DNA from: Mucilaginibacter sp. Bleaf8
Lineage (GTDB): Bacteria; Bacteroidota; Bacteroidia; Sphingobacteriales; Sphingobacteriaceae
DNA: 64,000 nt
Reading direction: 5' to 3'
NCBI RefSeq assembly: GCF_018390515.1
Contig: NZ_JAHBBK010000003.1
Location: forward strand, 62,001 to 126,000
Shown: one piece after another, positions 54,696 through 63,345 of the stretch
How positions within the stretch are numbered: the first letter of the stretch is position 1
Layout: each line of letters begins with the position of its first letter
The notes under the pieces: model-generated
Database searches by the model: none
What the model was told of the DNA's origin: nothing
Seen by the model: only the letters and a program-made list of their open reading frames with translations
Translations under genes and position numbers: made by a program

Positions 54696-55136
54696 TTAAA
54701 GACGGTCGATCATATCCTGATCCTCATCCTTGAATTTTACGTGCTTGGCCAGATTCTTGACCATCTTTCTTGCGAAGACCGCACCCTCTCCATTACTCGT
54801 CATCACATCATCGTCCCCCAGATCAACGTCTTTACCATAGATGGCCTGTTTTAATTCCCGTCGTTGGTTCAATTCATCCATTTTATCCCGCACCCGTTCT
54901 ATCATCTTAAAATCCGGCTTACCGTTCTGCAGCAGGTCGGCGAAATTCCTATAAGGGGCCAGGTTGACCTTTACTGCCTGCTGCATGACCTCGCCCCACT
55001 GCAGCATTTCGGTTACGGAATAAGCCTTGTTGTTCCGCGATTGCAGCTCCATGACCATGGCCAGGAACATTTCCGGTGTCCCGTTGAAGCCGGGTTTGAA
55101 CTTAAAAAGTTTGAGCACAAGTCGAAGTAATCCCAT
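54696..55136 (-). CDS. Hypothetical protein, 146 residues
   Basis: From the ATG at 55136 (MGLLRLVLKLFKFKPGF) the protein is basic at the start and rich in charged helices after (FARKMVKNLAKHVKFKDED). A frame open to 55175 offers an earlier start. No family recognised. It lies on the opposite strand from the ssb-PRTRC block that begins 500 bases on. Confidence 0.6.
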   Translation of the reverse strand: MGLLRLVLKLFKFKPGFNGTPEMFLAMVMELQSRNNKAYSVTEMLQWGEVMQQAVKVNLAPYRNFADLLQNGKPDFKMIERVRDKMDELNQRRELKQAIYGKDVDLGDDDVMTSNGEGAVFARKMVKNLAKHVKFKDEDQDMIDRL

Positions 55137-55175
55137 GACTTTGAATGAAGTAAAACCTTCCTGTAAATATAGCAT

Positions 55176-55640
55176 TTGCAGCGTGGTTATTCATGCTCCA
55201 TGGCATCTCCTCCGGTCCGGCTTTCCGCTTTATCTTCTGCCGAAGGATGCCGCTGCAATCCGTGATGCGGAAAAGTGGATGGCCGTTGTTTTTGAAGACT
55301 GAATTTAATGGATATCTGTTGCCTGCCATGTCCAGCCTTTTGAACCTGCTGATCGCCCATGGCTCCAATGGCATTTTTTTAATCCTATGAATATTTTTAG
55401 GCGAAACGGGTAAAAAGGGCAGCCAATATCCTGCCGGAGCTGCTGTTGGGTTTGCAAAAGATGTCCGGCATAAACGGCTGCCTCCCCAAAGGGTCCCCTC
55501 CAATTATTCCATTTCCTTTTGCCTGCTTTCCGGCACTTCTTATTGCTTTCTTTTTTCCCTTTTTCTTTTAAAAATAATCAATTGAGGCATCGGGGCGAGA
55601 GAAGAGCAACCAACAAATTATTCATTAAAAAATCAAAAGC
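55176..55640. other. Intergenic before the ssb-PRTRC block, nothing recognised
   Basis: This 465-base spacer holds a 133-codon minus-strand ORF (55102-55503) with Pro/Cys/Trp-rich content and no family signs, which I do not call. A long pyrimidine-rich stretch (55490-55570) precedes the ssb gene and may contain its promoter. Confidence 0.5.
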
Positions 55641-56036
55641 ATGTTATTCACAGGAAGATTGACCGGAAAAGCAGAAGTTAAAACGGTTAAAGACAAATCT
55701 CTTATCAATTTCACCGTAGCCATTAACGAGAAATGGAAGAACAAAGCGGGCGAAAAAAAGGAAAAAACCGTATTCGTGGATTGCACCTACTGGCGCAATA
55801 CAGGCCTTGCCGAATACCTCAGCAAAGGTGCAGTAGTCGAGATTTTAGGATGGGTAGAAGCGCAGGCCTACCAAAGCCCAACCAAGGGTTTGCAGTCAAG
55901 GCTGATTTGTACCTGCGACACCATTAAGCTGTTTAGCCCGATGGCTAAAAGCGCAGAGCCTGCCAACAGTAAGGAAATGCAGGCAGTAACCGCAGGAACA
56001 AGTACAAATGCAGACGATGACGATCTGCCATTTTAA
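55641..56036 (+). CDS. ssb: Single-stranded DNA-binding protein
   Basis: A 131-residue OB-fold SSB: FTGRLTGKAEVKTVKDKSLI, NFTVAINEKWK, TVFVDCTYWRN, AVVEILGWVEAQAYQ, and the acidic C-terminal tip DDDDLPF that contacts partner proteins. It is a plasmid/ICE-type copy heading the DUF932-PRTRC block. Confidence 0.93.
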   Translation: MLFTGRLTGKAEVKTVKDKSLINFTVAINEKWKNKAGEKKEKTVFVDCTYWRNTGLAEYLSKGAVVEILGWVEAQAYQSPTKGLQSRLICTCDTIKLFSPMAKSAEPANSKEMQAVTAGTSTNADDDDLPF

Positions 56037-56077
56037 ACTAATCCATTCATTTTTTAACGAAAGCAAAGCTTAAAATC

Positions 56078-57142
56078 ATGGCACACCATTTAAATTTCAA
56101 CGAAGCCCGTCAGGAATACAGCTTTTTCAGCGTCAAAGAACGGGCATGGCACGGCTTGGGCAAAATCGTAGAACACTACCCTACCAGCGCAGAGGCGATC
56201 AAATTCGCCGGACTGGACTACACCGTAGAAAAGCGCCCTTTATTTACCATCGACAGCAACACGCATTGCTGGAACAACGAAGAAGCCGTTCCAGATATAG
56301 CCGTTCCGAATTATTTTGCGACCATCCGCAGCGATACCGAGCAGGTTTTAGGGGTAGTCGGTAAAGATTATGAAGTTGTACAGAATGTAAACGCATTCGA
56401 GTTTTTCGATGCGATTGTCGGCGGTGGCGATGGTGTCCTGTATGAAACCGCAGGCGCATTAGGTAAAGGCGAACGCATATTCATTACCGCTAAACTGCCT
56501 GGCTATATCCGTGTCGGCAAAGACGATTTCATCGAAAAGTACCTGTTCCTGACCACCTCTCACGATGGTTTCGGCAGCATTACCGCAGCCTTTACCCCGG
56601 TAAGAATTGTCTGTAACAATACGCTTAACGCGGCCATGCGTAACCACACAAATGCCGTTAAAATCCGCCATACCGCATCGGCTGGCGACCGGCTGAAGCA
56701 GGCGCATACCCTGATGGGTATCAGTAACACAATGGCTGATGAAATGCAGGACATCTTTAACCATTGGTCTACCATCCGCATTACGGATAAGGAGGTGAAG
56801 AAATTGATACAGGTGGCGATGGTGCCCAATAAAGAGGTGCTCAATAACCTGATGGCCGGAAAAACCGATGAATTGTCAACGACCTACACCAATATGGTTG
56901 ACAAGGTTTATGAGTATGCCATGAGCAGTCCCACGCAGCAAATGGAAACGACTGCGGGAACCTTATTCGGGGCTTATAATTCGGTCACCGGATATTTCCA
57001 GAATGTACGGAACTACAAGGACGGTGAAGCCAAATTCAAATCAATTACGGAGGGAACAGCCAAACAAAGAGCGCAAACCGCCTTTGACCTTTGCCTGAAT
57101 TTCTCCAAACAGGTAAACGATAATTTCCTGCAATTTAATTAA
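56078..57142 (+). CDS. DUF932 protein of plasmid/phage type
   Basis: A 354-residue DUF932 protein: ERAWHGLGKIVEHYPTSAEA, TEQVLGVVGKDYEVVQNVNA, SHDGFGSITAAFTPVRIVCN and NTLNAAMRN. These occur on plasmids, phages and integrative elements; function unknown. Position between ssb and the PRTRC genes is usual. Confidence 0.9.
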   Translation: MAHHLNFNEARQEYSFFSVKERAWHGLGKIVEHYPTSAEAIKFAGLDYTVEKRPLFTIDSNTHCWNNEEAVPDIAVPNYFATIRSDTEQVLGVVGKDYEVVQNVNAFEFFDAIVGGGDGVLYETAGALGKGERIFITAKLPGYIRVGKDDFIEKYLFLTTSHDGFGSITAAFTPVRIVCNNTLNAAMRNHTNAVKIRHTASAGDRLKQAHTLMGISNTMADEMQDIFNHWSTIRITDKEVKKLIQVAMVPNKEVLNNLMAGKTDELSTTYTNMVDKVYEYAMSSPTQQMETTAGTLFGAYNSVTGYFQNVRNYKDGEAKFKSITEGTAKQRAQTAFDLCLNFSKQVNDNFLQFN

Positions 57143-57185
57143 ACCTACCAAAGGGGGAGTAATCCCCCTTTCTTAAAAAAGCAAC

Positions 57186-57713
57186 ATGACACGTTCAAAT
57201 CTTCATATCACTTTAAGCAACGGCGAGCCTATTCGATGTGTTGCCGACAGCAGCAGCGCACCCGAACAGGGCTACATTGTGGAGCAGCTTTTATTACCGT
57301 TACTATCCCTTAAAAATGCGGAAAAGGAACTAACGCTCCTTCAGGAACATTGCACCATGCAGGAACAGCGGAGCAACGCCACCTATCGTTATGAAATTAA
57401 TTTACCCGCACAAAACATTACCCTTTACGAGGAAAATTATATTTCCGCTAAGGGCGCATTCAAAAGGGGCTTAGACCTGACCGGGCGCTACCTGTCTTAT
57501 CTCAAGAAGATAGAAAGCGAAGCCGAAAGAAATACCAAACGGAAATTTAAGCACCTGACCAATCAAGAACTTATTGCACGGGCAAACAGCCTGCCTTACT
57601 TCAAACAGGAAGAAGAAAGTACGGAACTTACCCGCAGGAGCCTGCTATCCAATGGTGCATTCCTCTACCACAGGAAAGGCAATACCCTCCTAATCCTAAA
57701 AGACGAACAGTAA
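57186..57713 (+). CDS. Hypothetical protein in the PRTRC block
   Basis: A 175-residue protein, hydrophilic, with a Lys/Glu-rich helical middle (SYLKKIESEAERNTKRKFK). No motif recognised. It sits between DUF932 and PRTRC-E with short spacers, so it is probably part of the operon. Confidence 0.8.
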   Translation: MTRSNLHITLSNGEPIRCVADSSSAPEQGYIVEQLLLPLLSLKNAEKELTLLQEHCTMQEQRSNATYRYEINLPAQNITLYEENYISAKGAFKRGLDLTGRYLSYLKKIESEAERNTKRKFKHLTNQELIARANSLPYFKQEEESTELTRRSLLSNGAFLYHRKGNTLLILKDEQ

Positions 57714-57737
57714 TTATCCACCTTAAGAACCTTCAAA

Positions 57738-58328
57738 ATGACAACGAACTTTTTTCAAAACATAGCCAGCCTGAACCTGAAAGGGGTTTGGAAACTGGCC
57801 ATTACCACCGACGACAAAGGCCATTTTATCGTATCTCAATTATTTCATACCACCTGCGGAGATAAGGCCGTCAACCTTATTGTACCCCTGACCCTTTCCG
57901 GTACTGCCAAAGATTTGGACGAGGGCTTTTTTGACAAGGTAACTGAACCGACCCTCAAAAGCGCAGGCTTACAGGTCAATATGGAAGCCCATTTAAAAAG
58001 CGTTGAACAGGCTAAAGCCGCCTCCAAACTGGAGCAGGATAAAAAGAACCGGGAAAAGGCGCAAGCAACTGCAACCGCTGCCAAAAATATGGATGATGTG
58101 GAATTGCCTGAACCCAAAATCAGCAAAGAGGAAAAGAAGAAAATCTATGAGGAAGCGATGGAGCGGGTTACGGAACTGATTAAAAAGTTGAAATTTTCTG
58201 AGGCCCTGACCAAACTGCCAAGTATCGAGGAACACCCCAACAAGGAAAATGAACTGAAAAAGAAACGGCAATTTCTGGAACAGCAGGCCAACCTCTACGA
58301 AAAAGCACTATTAAACTTTAAAGCTTAA
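57738..58328 (+). CDS. PRTRC system protein E
   Basis: A 196-residue protein starting MTTNFFQNIASLNLKGVWKL, with VSQLFHTTCGDKAVNLIVPL and LSGTAKDLDEGFF, followed by a Lys/Glu-rich coiled helix (LEQDKKNREKAQATATA). It matches PRTRC-E in sequence style and in its place directly before PRTRC-C. Biochemical function unknown. Confidence 0.82.
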   Translation: MTTNFFQNIASLNLKGVWKLAITTDDKGHFIVSQLFHTTCGDKAVNLIVPLTLSGTAKDLDEGFFDKVTEPTLKSAGLQVNMEAHLKSVEQAKAASKLEQDKKNREKAQATATAAKNMDDVELPEPKISKEEKKKIYEEAMERVTELIKKLKFSEALTKLPSIEEHPNKENELKKKRQFLEQQANLYEKALLNFKA

Positions 58329-58339
58329 TCCTTACCACT

Positions 58340-58558
58340 ATGATACAGACAAAATTATTACCCCGGGTTTTTATCCATACGGAGAACGGGCAAAAAATAC
58401 GCCTCACCGACCCGAACGAGGACTTCAGCCCCGAAGCGGTTTGCAATCATTACGCCAACCTCTATGCCATCCTGACCACCGCCAAAATTGTCGGGCCCGA
58501 GTTCAAAGACGATTTCAGGGAATACGAATTTGTATCGACCATCGGCACGAAAGGTTAA
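58340..58558 (+). CDS. PRTRC system protein C, ubiquitin-like
   Basis: A 72-residue protein: LPRVFIHTENGQKIRLTDP, then EAVCNHYANLYAILTTAKIV, and the C-terminal end EYEFVSTIGTKG. The family is the prokaryotic ubiquitin-like group found in PRTRC clusters. This copy ends in a free Gly, as needed for E1-type activation. Neighbours include E2-like (B) and E1-like (ThiF) genes. Confidence 0.85.
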   Translation: MIQTKLLPRVFIHTENGQKIRLTDPNEDFSPEAVCNHYANLYAILTTAKIVGPEFKDDFREYEFVSTIGTKG

Positions 58559-58560
58559 CC

Positions 58561-58734
58561 ATGAAAAAGCAAAACGAAGACAGACTCATACAGAAACGAA
58601 ACCCACCGCAATGGAAACTACATCAGCAAATCGCACACTTTACCAAAGACCTCGACAGGCTGCCCGATGCGCAGGAAGTCCGGCAAAATCCGCCACGCTC
58701 CGCGCCCCGGCACCTGCTGCCGATGGTTTTTTAA
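58561..58734 (+). CDS. Possible 57-residue ORF between PRTRC-C and PRTRC-F
   Basis: It starts two bases after the PRTRC-C stop, with AAAGG eight bases upstream, and runs MKKQNEDRLIQKRNPPQWKL to HLLPMVF. Its codons (GAC CTC GAC CTG GAT GCG GAA GTC) look like those of the neighbouring genes, whereas the overlapping frame from PRTRC-F uses rarer Arg codons. This supports a real small gene and a later start for PRTRC-F. No family recognised. Confidence 0.5.
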   Translation: MKKQNEDRLIQKRNPPQWKLHQQIAHFTKDLDRLPDAQEVRQNPPRSAPRHLLPMVF

Positions 58735-58751
58735 GGCATAGCTTTACACCG

Positions 58752-59711
58752 ATGTACGCTCCTGCGCCTGAGTTGCCCAGTCGTTCGGCCACAGAACGGG
58801 ATTTTTTTAAATCCCGTTCTTACCTCGGGAACCATTACGGGTTGGAACTGACTGATTTCCGTTCCTTGCCGTATCCCTATAATGTGCTGATGGCTGAAAG
58901 GGAATTGCATTGCAAACTGCGGGTGAAAGACAAGTACCGCCACCTGACCATTACAGCGCAGGAGAACGGTGAAGTATGCCTGACCATCGCAGAAACATTC
59001 GACGAGGATTTTTGCCTGTACTATATTCCTGTCATGCCCATTTACCAGTTATGGCAAAATGAAGCGCATGTACCCTGCGCCGAACTGCTGACCGCCGTTT
59101 GCGCTTACCTCTATGCCGGGGCGGGTATCAGCTATTACCGGGACGAAGACACGTATATGTATTCCAATTACGAGGTCATGGAAGATTGGATAAACGATGA
59201 TTGGAACGATGGCGAGGAAGATGAATACGCCCTTGAAAAGGCAGACCTTGAAAATGCGAAGCTACAGGGTGATTTTATGCAAGCTAAAATGATGGAGCCC
59301 CGTTTTCGCCAAAGTTTGGACTGCCTGATAACCCATTTCAACGCTGTAAGTGAATTTGAAAAGGATTGCCTTGCCGTTGCGCACACTTGTCTGCAATTAG
59401 GAAAGGATTTCCCTGACGCTAACCTGTTTCAGCATGCCAGTTTGCAGGATTACGAGGTGGAGGATTATCAAGACAATTACGTAGGCATGCAGGAATATAT
59501 CTCCTTTATCGGTAGCGTGAACGACCACTTGAGTGAACGTTTGAAAAGTATGGTCAACGATGATTTTAATGAGCGCGCCCGTTATCAGGAACCCGAAACA
59601 ATTACCTGTTTTAACAGAGTCCAGTCCGCCTATACCGATGAATTAGCCTATGAGCAGCGGGCGTTCGGACTGATAGACGATTTATGTACCCTTTTATACC
59701 GTAAGCCATGA
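58752..59711 (+). CDS. PRTRC system protein F
   Basis: From the ATG at 58752 this is a 319-residue protein: LGNHYGLELTDFRSLPYPYN, VMPIYQLWQNEAHVPCAELL and an acidic middle (DWINDDWNDGEEDEYALEKA). Starts at 58488 or 58611 are in frame, but the former overlaps PRTRC-C and the latter overlaps the small ORF at 58561. Its place between C and B fits PRTRC-F. Its stop overlaps the next start by 4 bases. Function unknown. Confidence 0.78.
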   Translation: MYAPAPELPSRSATERDFFKSRSYLGNHYGLELTDFRSLPYPYNVLMAERELHCKLRVKDKYRHLTITAQENGEVCLTIAETFDEDFCLYYIPVMPIYQLWQNEAHVPCAELLTAVCAYLYAGAGISYYRDEDTYMYSNYEVMEDWINDDWNDGEEDEYALEKADLENAKLQGDFMQAKMMEPRFRQSLDCLITHFNAVSEFEKDCLAVAHTCLQLGKDFPDANLFQHASLQDYEVEDYQDNYVGMQEYISFIGSVNDHLSERLKSMVNDDFNERARYQEPETITCFNRVQSAYTDELAYEQRAFGLIDDLCTLLYRKP

Positions 59712-60427
59712 AAGAATTAACCGGCACGTTTGGCAATCTATACGAACCTGTAAAAGCTTTAATTATCCTGCGCAAGACAGAAGAACAACACCCATCCGAT
59801 TACTACATCGAAAGTTACGACATGGACGACAAAGGCTGCCCCATCAACGGGCATCCCTTATCCGTCAGGGAAAGCAACAGCTTAGCGAAAGCCTTGCAGT
59901 CGGGTGAAAAGAAAGCACAGGGATTTTTAACCCCTAAAGGCTTAATGCCGGCCAACGTTTTGCACCTCAACAGCGGTGCGGAGGGTTACGTGGTATGGTA
60001 TACGCCGCCGCAACCCGTTAAATTATTGTTTACCGAAAATTTAGGCATTCCCCCGGGAATGGCCCATATCCCCGCATTGGTTTGGAAAGCCGGGAAAGGC
60101 TGCTTGCAGGTATTCGCAGTAACCGTATCAAAATTCAAGGAAACCACACCGCTGTATTATGCGCCTTTTTTCAACCTGTATAAGGACGGCAGGGTATGCA
60201 TGGGTAACGTGCGCATCCGCATCCCGGACGATTGTGGTCTTGAACAATTTATGAAACTGTGGCAGGCGTACTTTTTTAACAGCTATTTCAGCCACCTGAT
60301 CGGAGGCCATGAACCTGTTAAAGGCAATATCGTGCAGTTATGGCAACAACTGACGGCCACCGCAGAACCGTTCCCGACCGAAGTACTGAATCCGACCCCA
60401 TACCAACTCAAAAACTTAATCCGATGA
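59708..60427 (+). CDS. PRTRC system protein B, E2-like
   Basis: A 239-residue protein of the prokaryotic E2-like D family (PRTRC-B). The segment APFFNLYKDGRVCMGNVRI around Cys164 resembles the active-site flap of ubiquitin-conjugating enzymes (PNiyxxGxxCL), making Cys164 the likely thioester residue. It overlaps PRTRC-F before it and ThiF after it, both by ATGA. Function in a conjugation pathway is inferred from family and context. Confidence 0.85.
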   Translation: MKELTGTFGNLYEPVKALIILRKTEEQHPSDYYIESYDMDDKGCPINGHPLSVRESNSLAKALQSGEKKAQGFLTPKGLMPANVLHLNSGAEGYVVWYTPPQPVKLLFTENLGIPPGMAHIPALVWKAGKGCLQVFAVTVSKFKETTPLYYAPFFNLYKDGRVCMGNVRIRIPDDCGLEQFMKLWQAYFFNSYFSHLIGGHEPVKGNIVQLWQQLTATAEPFPTEVLNPTPYQLKNLIR

Positions 60428-61230
60428 ATACTTTAACCGCCGTACATTTCACCGATAGTTATTTAGTCAGCCCTACCAATCCGATTACTGTTAATCTCAT
60501 CGGCGCAGGGGGAACGGGAAGTCAAATGCTGACGAGTCTTGCCCGGATGAACCAGGCCATGCTTGCATTGGATTATCCCGGCCTGATGGTTACCGTTTAT
60601 GACGATGATACCGTCAGCCCTGCCAACCTCGGCAGGCAACTTTTTGCGGAGGCAGAAATAGGCTTACCTAAAAGTGTCGCCCTTGTTAACCGCATCAACC
60701 GTTTTTTCGGAACGAACTGGAAAGCGGTCGCCAAACGGTACGATACTGAAATCCTTCGCTACCTGCCCGACTACGGCAAGGCCAACCTGTATATTACCTG
60801 TGTGGATCATGCCGCCGCGCGATTTGAGATTGCTGAAATGTTAGGGCAATACCGGTCAGGTTATCGCTATGACCGTAACAGGCCGCTTTACTGGATGGAT
60901 TTTGGCAACAGTAAGGATACGGGGCAGGTGGTACTATCCACTATCGGAGAACTGAAACAACCCGCCTCCGAAAAGTTCGCTCCGGTGGGTAACCTGCCTT
61001 TTGTGACGGAGACTTTTAAAGAATTACTGGCAACCGCGGACGCCACCGACGATACCCCAAGCTGTTCTTTAGCGGAAGCCCTGACCAAACAGGACTTGTT
61101 TATCAATTCCACCTTAGCCAATATGGGCGCTTCGCTCTTGTGGCAATTGTTCCGGGAAGGGATTTTAATGAACCGGGGGTTCTTTCTGAACCTGCACGAT
61201 TTCAGGACACAGCCTATCAAATTAACTTAA
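60424..61230 (+). CDS. PRTRC system ThiF/E1-like protein
   Basis: A 268-residue E1-like adenylating enzyme: nucleotide-binding NLIGAGGTGSQ at about 24-34, VYDDDTVSPANLGRQLF with Asp and Arg71, LYITCVDHAAARF, and TPSCSLAEALTKQD with Cys214. The ATG at 60424, overlapping the PRTRC-B stop, is used; an upstream start would run inside that gene. It would adenylate the C-terminal Gly of the ubiquitin-like PRTRC-C. Confidence 0.9.
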   Translation: MNTLTAVHFTDSYLVSPTNPITVNLIGAGGTGSQMLTSLARMNQAMLALDYPGLMVTVYDDDTVSPANLGRQLFAEAEIGLPKSVALVNRINRFFGTNWKAVAKRYDTEILRYLPDYGKANLYITCVDHAAARFEIAEMLGQYRSGYRYDRNRPLYWMDFGNSKDTGQVVLSTIGELKQPASEKFAPVGNLPFVTETFKELLATADATDDTPSCSLAEALTKQDLFINSTLANMGASLLWQLFREGILMNRGFFLNLHDFRTQPIKLT

Positions 61231-61240
61231 CGAAATCGCT

Positions 61241-61420
61241 ATGGAAATTACAGATTTGAAAGGTCAGCGCATTAACGTGCCGGATTTGGAATTGGCGATT
61301 TTACAGGCCGACGATTACCGGCATTACCGTCATGCCGATCCGGCTTATGCCGCTTCCGATCAAAAATTACAGGCCTATTGGGAAGACATGTACCAAAAGC
61401 TGCTGGCGCTGCGGGCGTGA
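61241..61420 (+). CDS. 59-residue hypothetical protein after ThiF
   Basis: The ORF starts 10 bases after the ThiF stop: MEITDLKGQRINVPDLELAI, then DDYRHYRHADPAYAASDQ and YWEDMYQKLLALRA. Codons and spacing fit the operon. No family recognised; probably a small conserved companion of PRTRC clusters. Confidence 0.7.
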   Translation: MEITDLKGQRINVPDLELAILQADDYRHYRHADPAYAASDQKLQAYWEDMYQKLLALRA

Positions 61421-61657
61421 AAAAAAGTGCGCCACCCTGCCACTTGCTGCTTTCATCCGCAACAGGCAGGGCGGCGGATGGTGCACCTGACTTCCCCAAA
61501 ATCAATTCTCAGCGATGCCTCTCCCTGACTTCCGGGAATACAGGCGCTATTGCTATTGAGTGCAGGATGAATTTCCCATCGAGCAGACAGGGTTTACCGC
61601 TACCGGCATAGAGCCATTTCGTTTGATAAATTGCTAAATAGATTAGTATATTTGAGG

Positions 61658-61960
61658 ATGGAAGATCCGAAAGTATTTGATGTGGAGCTGAATGGACAGT
61701 CCGTCCGGGTGAGCGAGCATACCATCAAGTTTGCTCGTGTTTTTCATTTGGTCTATCCCGGCAGTCCTCCTCCTTTAAATATTACGATAGCAGAAAATAC
61801 GGACGGGGTGAAATTCTGGACGTCCATACCCGAAGGGCGGCAGGAAGAAGCGGAACTTGCAGGCAAGGTAATTGCTGCGTATATTCGTGAATACAGGAGA
61901 AATCAGTTATGTGCTACTACAACGGACAAAAAGTTACCCGCGCCGAATCTATTCGGTTGA
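61658..61960 (+). CDS. Hypothetical protein, 100 residues
   Basis: From the ATG at 61658: MEDPKVFDVELNGQSVRVSE, RVFHLVYPGSPPPLNITIAE, then a helical end (AELAGKVIAAYIREYRRNQ). A TTG at 61631 is an alternative start. Its last 52 bases overlap the SRAP gene in another frame, so they are likely cotranscribed and coupled. Function unknown. Confidence 0.7.
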   Translation: MEDPKVFDVELNGQSVRVSEHTIKFARVFHLVYPGSPPPLNITIAENTDGVKFWTSIPEGRQEEAELAGKVIAAYIREYRRNQLCATTTDKKLPAPNLFG

Positions 61961-62835
61961 AAGGCATTGAAAAAGCGATCCGGAATTACAAGTTCCTGAA
62001 TGTTGGGGTACATAACGGGTTCAATTATGCACCCTGCGCCATCCTGATCCCTTCTGCAAACGGTAAAGACTTCGACATCGTACAGGCGGAATGGGGCTAT
62101 GTACCGGGCTTTGTGAAAACCCGGACAGAAGCCAATATCTTCCGGGCGAAATACACGACGCTGAACTTTAAATCGGAAAACCTATTTGTGAAAGAAAATG
62201 GCGAGCGCTCCATGTGGGCAGACGCCGCCAAGAACCGCCGATGCCTGGTTTTATCGACGGGTATCGTCGAATCCCGCCATGTGCCGAAAATCGGCAAAAA
62301 GGGCCAGGAACTGAAGGAAACCATCAAGTATCCGTATCAGGTAAGCTTAAAGGGCCAGGAGTATTTCTTTCTGCCGGGGCTGTACAACGAGTGGCTGGAT
62401 CCGGAAATCAGCCAGTTCGTAAACACCGTCGCTTTTGCGATCACCGAGGCTAATGCGGTCATGTCGCAGATCCACAATTCCAAGAAAAGAATGCCGTCCA
62501 TATTGACAGAAGAACTGGCATGGGAGTGGCTGATGGAAAAGCCAGGTGAAGAGCGTCTCTCCCAAATTGCCCGTACCCAGATCCCATCCAGATTGCTGGA
62601 TTTTTGTACGGTCGACCGGAATTATCGCAGGACGCTGGAAGCTACACCATTGGAATACCCGGAACTTGCACGTATCGATACGAGTTTTGTGGACACGGAA
62701 GAATTGCAGTTCAATCATTGGCCGGCAGCATCCGAAGCAGCCGCACAGGAGACAGAAGAATTGGTAACGGTTGAAGATGCTGAAAGAACAGCTTATAACC
62801 GTGAAATAGGTCGCCAGGGTGATCTGTTCAGCTAA
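61909..62835 (+). CDS. SRAP-family (HMCES/YedK-like) abasic-site protein
   Basis: A 308-residue SOS response-associated peptidase-like protein. Cys2 after the start Met is the residue that links to abasic sites in ssDNA; CLVLSTGIVESRHVPK gives the Glu and MSQIHNSKKRMPSIL the His of the site. It protects single-stranded DNA during repair or transfer. The C-terminal 50 residues are acidic and extra. It ends convergent with DinB, overlapping by 8 bases. Confidence 0.9.
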   Translation: MCYYNGQKVTRAESIRLKGIEKAIRNYKFLNVGVHNGFNYAPCAILIPSANGKDFDIVQAEWGYVPGFVKTRTEANIFRAKYTTLNFKSENLFVKENGERSMWADAAKNRRCLVLSTGIVESRHVPKIGKKGQELKETIKYPYQVSLKGQEYFFLPGLYNEWLDPEISQFVNTVAFAITEANAVMSQIHNSKKRMPSILTEELAWEWLMEKPGEERLSQIARTQIPSRLLDFCTVDRNYRRTLEATPLEYPELARIDTSFVDTEELQFNHWPAASEAAAQETEELVTVEDAERTAYNREIGRQGDLFS

Positions 62836-63334
62836 TCACTGATTGCTGAATGTAGTAAGTAGCCAGGTCAATAGATGAAAATTTATTGTATCCGGCCTGC
62901 CGCAACAAAGTCACCAGTTGACCGCGATGATACGTGGAATGGTTAATACTATGCGCAAAGGTGTGATCGTACTGCATCCTGCCTGTTCTGCCGTTTGGGT
63001 AAGTGAAACTGACTAATTCCGTAAGCCTGTCCTCAGGATGGCTTTTAACAAATTCTGCCAGGCTGCCAGATGCTTCTTTCCAAATCAATAATAACTCCTC
63101 ATTGGTCCCCGTAAATTCCGCGGAAAGGTATACAGGATCATTTGCCTTCATCCAAAAGTCCACCCAAATCTTTTCGGCACTGGCGATGTGCAGGGCGGTT
63201 TGTCTAAGGCTGGGAAAGCTGCTGACATTAGCCCGTTTCCATTGTTCCTCGTCAACCCGGCTTAGCCAGTCAATGACCTTCTGATCTGCCCAGCAATTGT
63301 AAGCTGCCAGGTCAGTAAAATATTGCTTCAACAT
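62828..63334 (-). CDS. DinB-family protein
   Basis: A 168-residue four-helix protein: YNCWADQKVIDWLSRVDEEQ, LHIASAEKIWVDFWM and the His-rich FAHSINHSTYHRGQLVTLLR. The three His that bind metal in DinB-type proteins are present. Members include thiol S-transferases; the substrate is not known. It is next to an ester-cyclase gene on the same strand. Confidence 0.9.
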   Translation of the reverse strand: MLKQYFTDLAAYNCWADQKVIDWLSRVDEEQWKRANVSSFPSLRQTALHIASAEKIWVDFWMKANDPVYLSAEFTGTNEELLLIWKEASGSLAEFVKSHPEDRLTELVSFTYPNGRTGRMQYDHTFAHSINHSTYHRGQLVTLLRQAGYNKFSSIDLATYYIQQSVIS

Positions 63335-63345
63335 AACTGGTTTTA

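Noticed and set aside
55102-55503. 133-codon minus-strand ORF before ssb
   Set aside because: No family signs, unusual Pro/Trp/Cys content and overlap with the start of the gene at 54696-55136.
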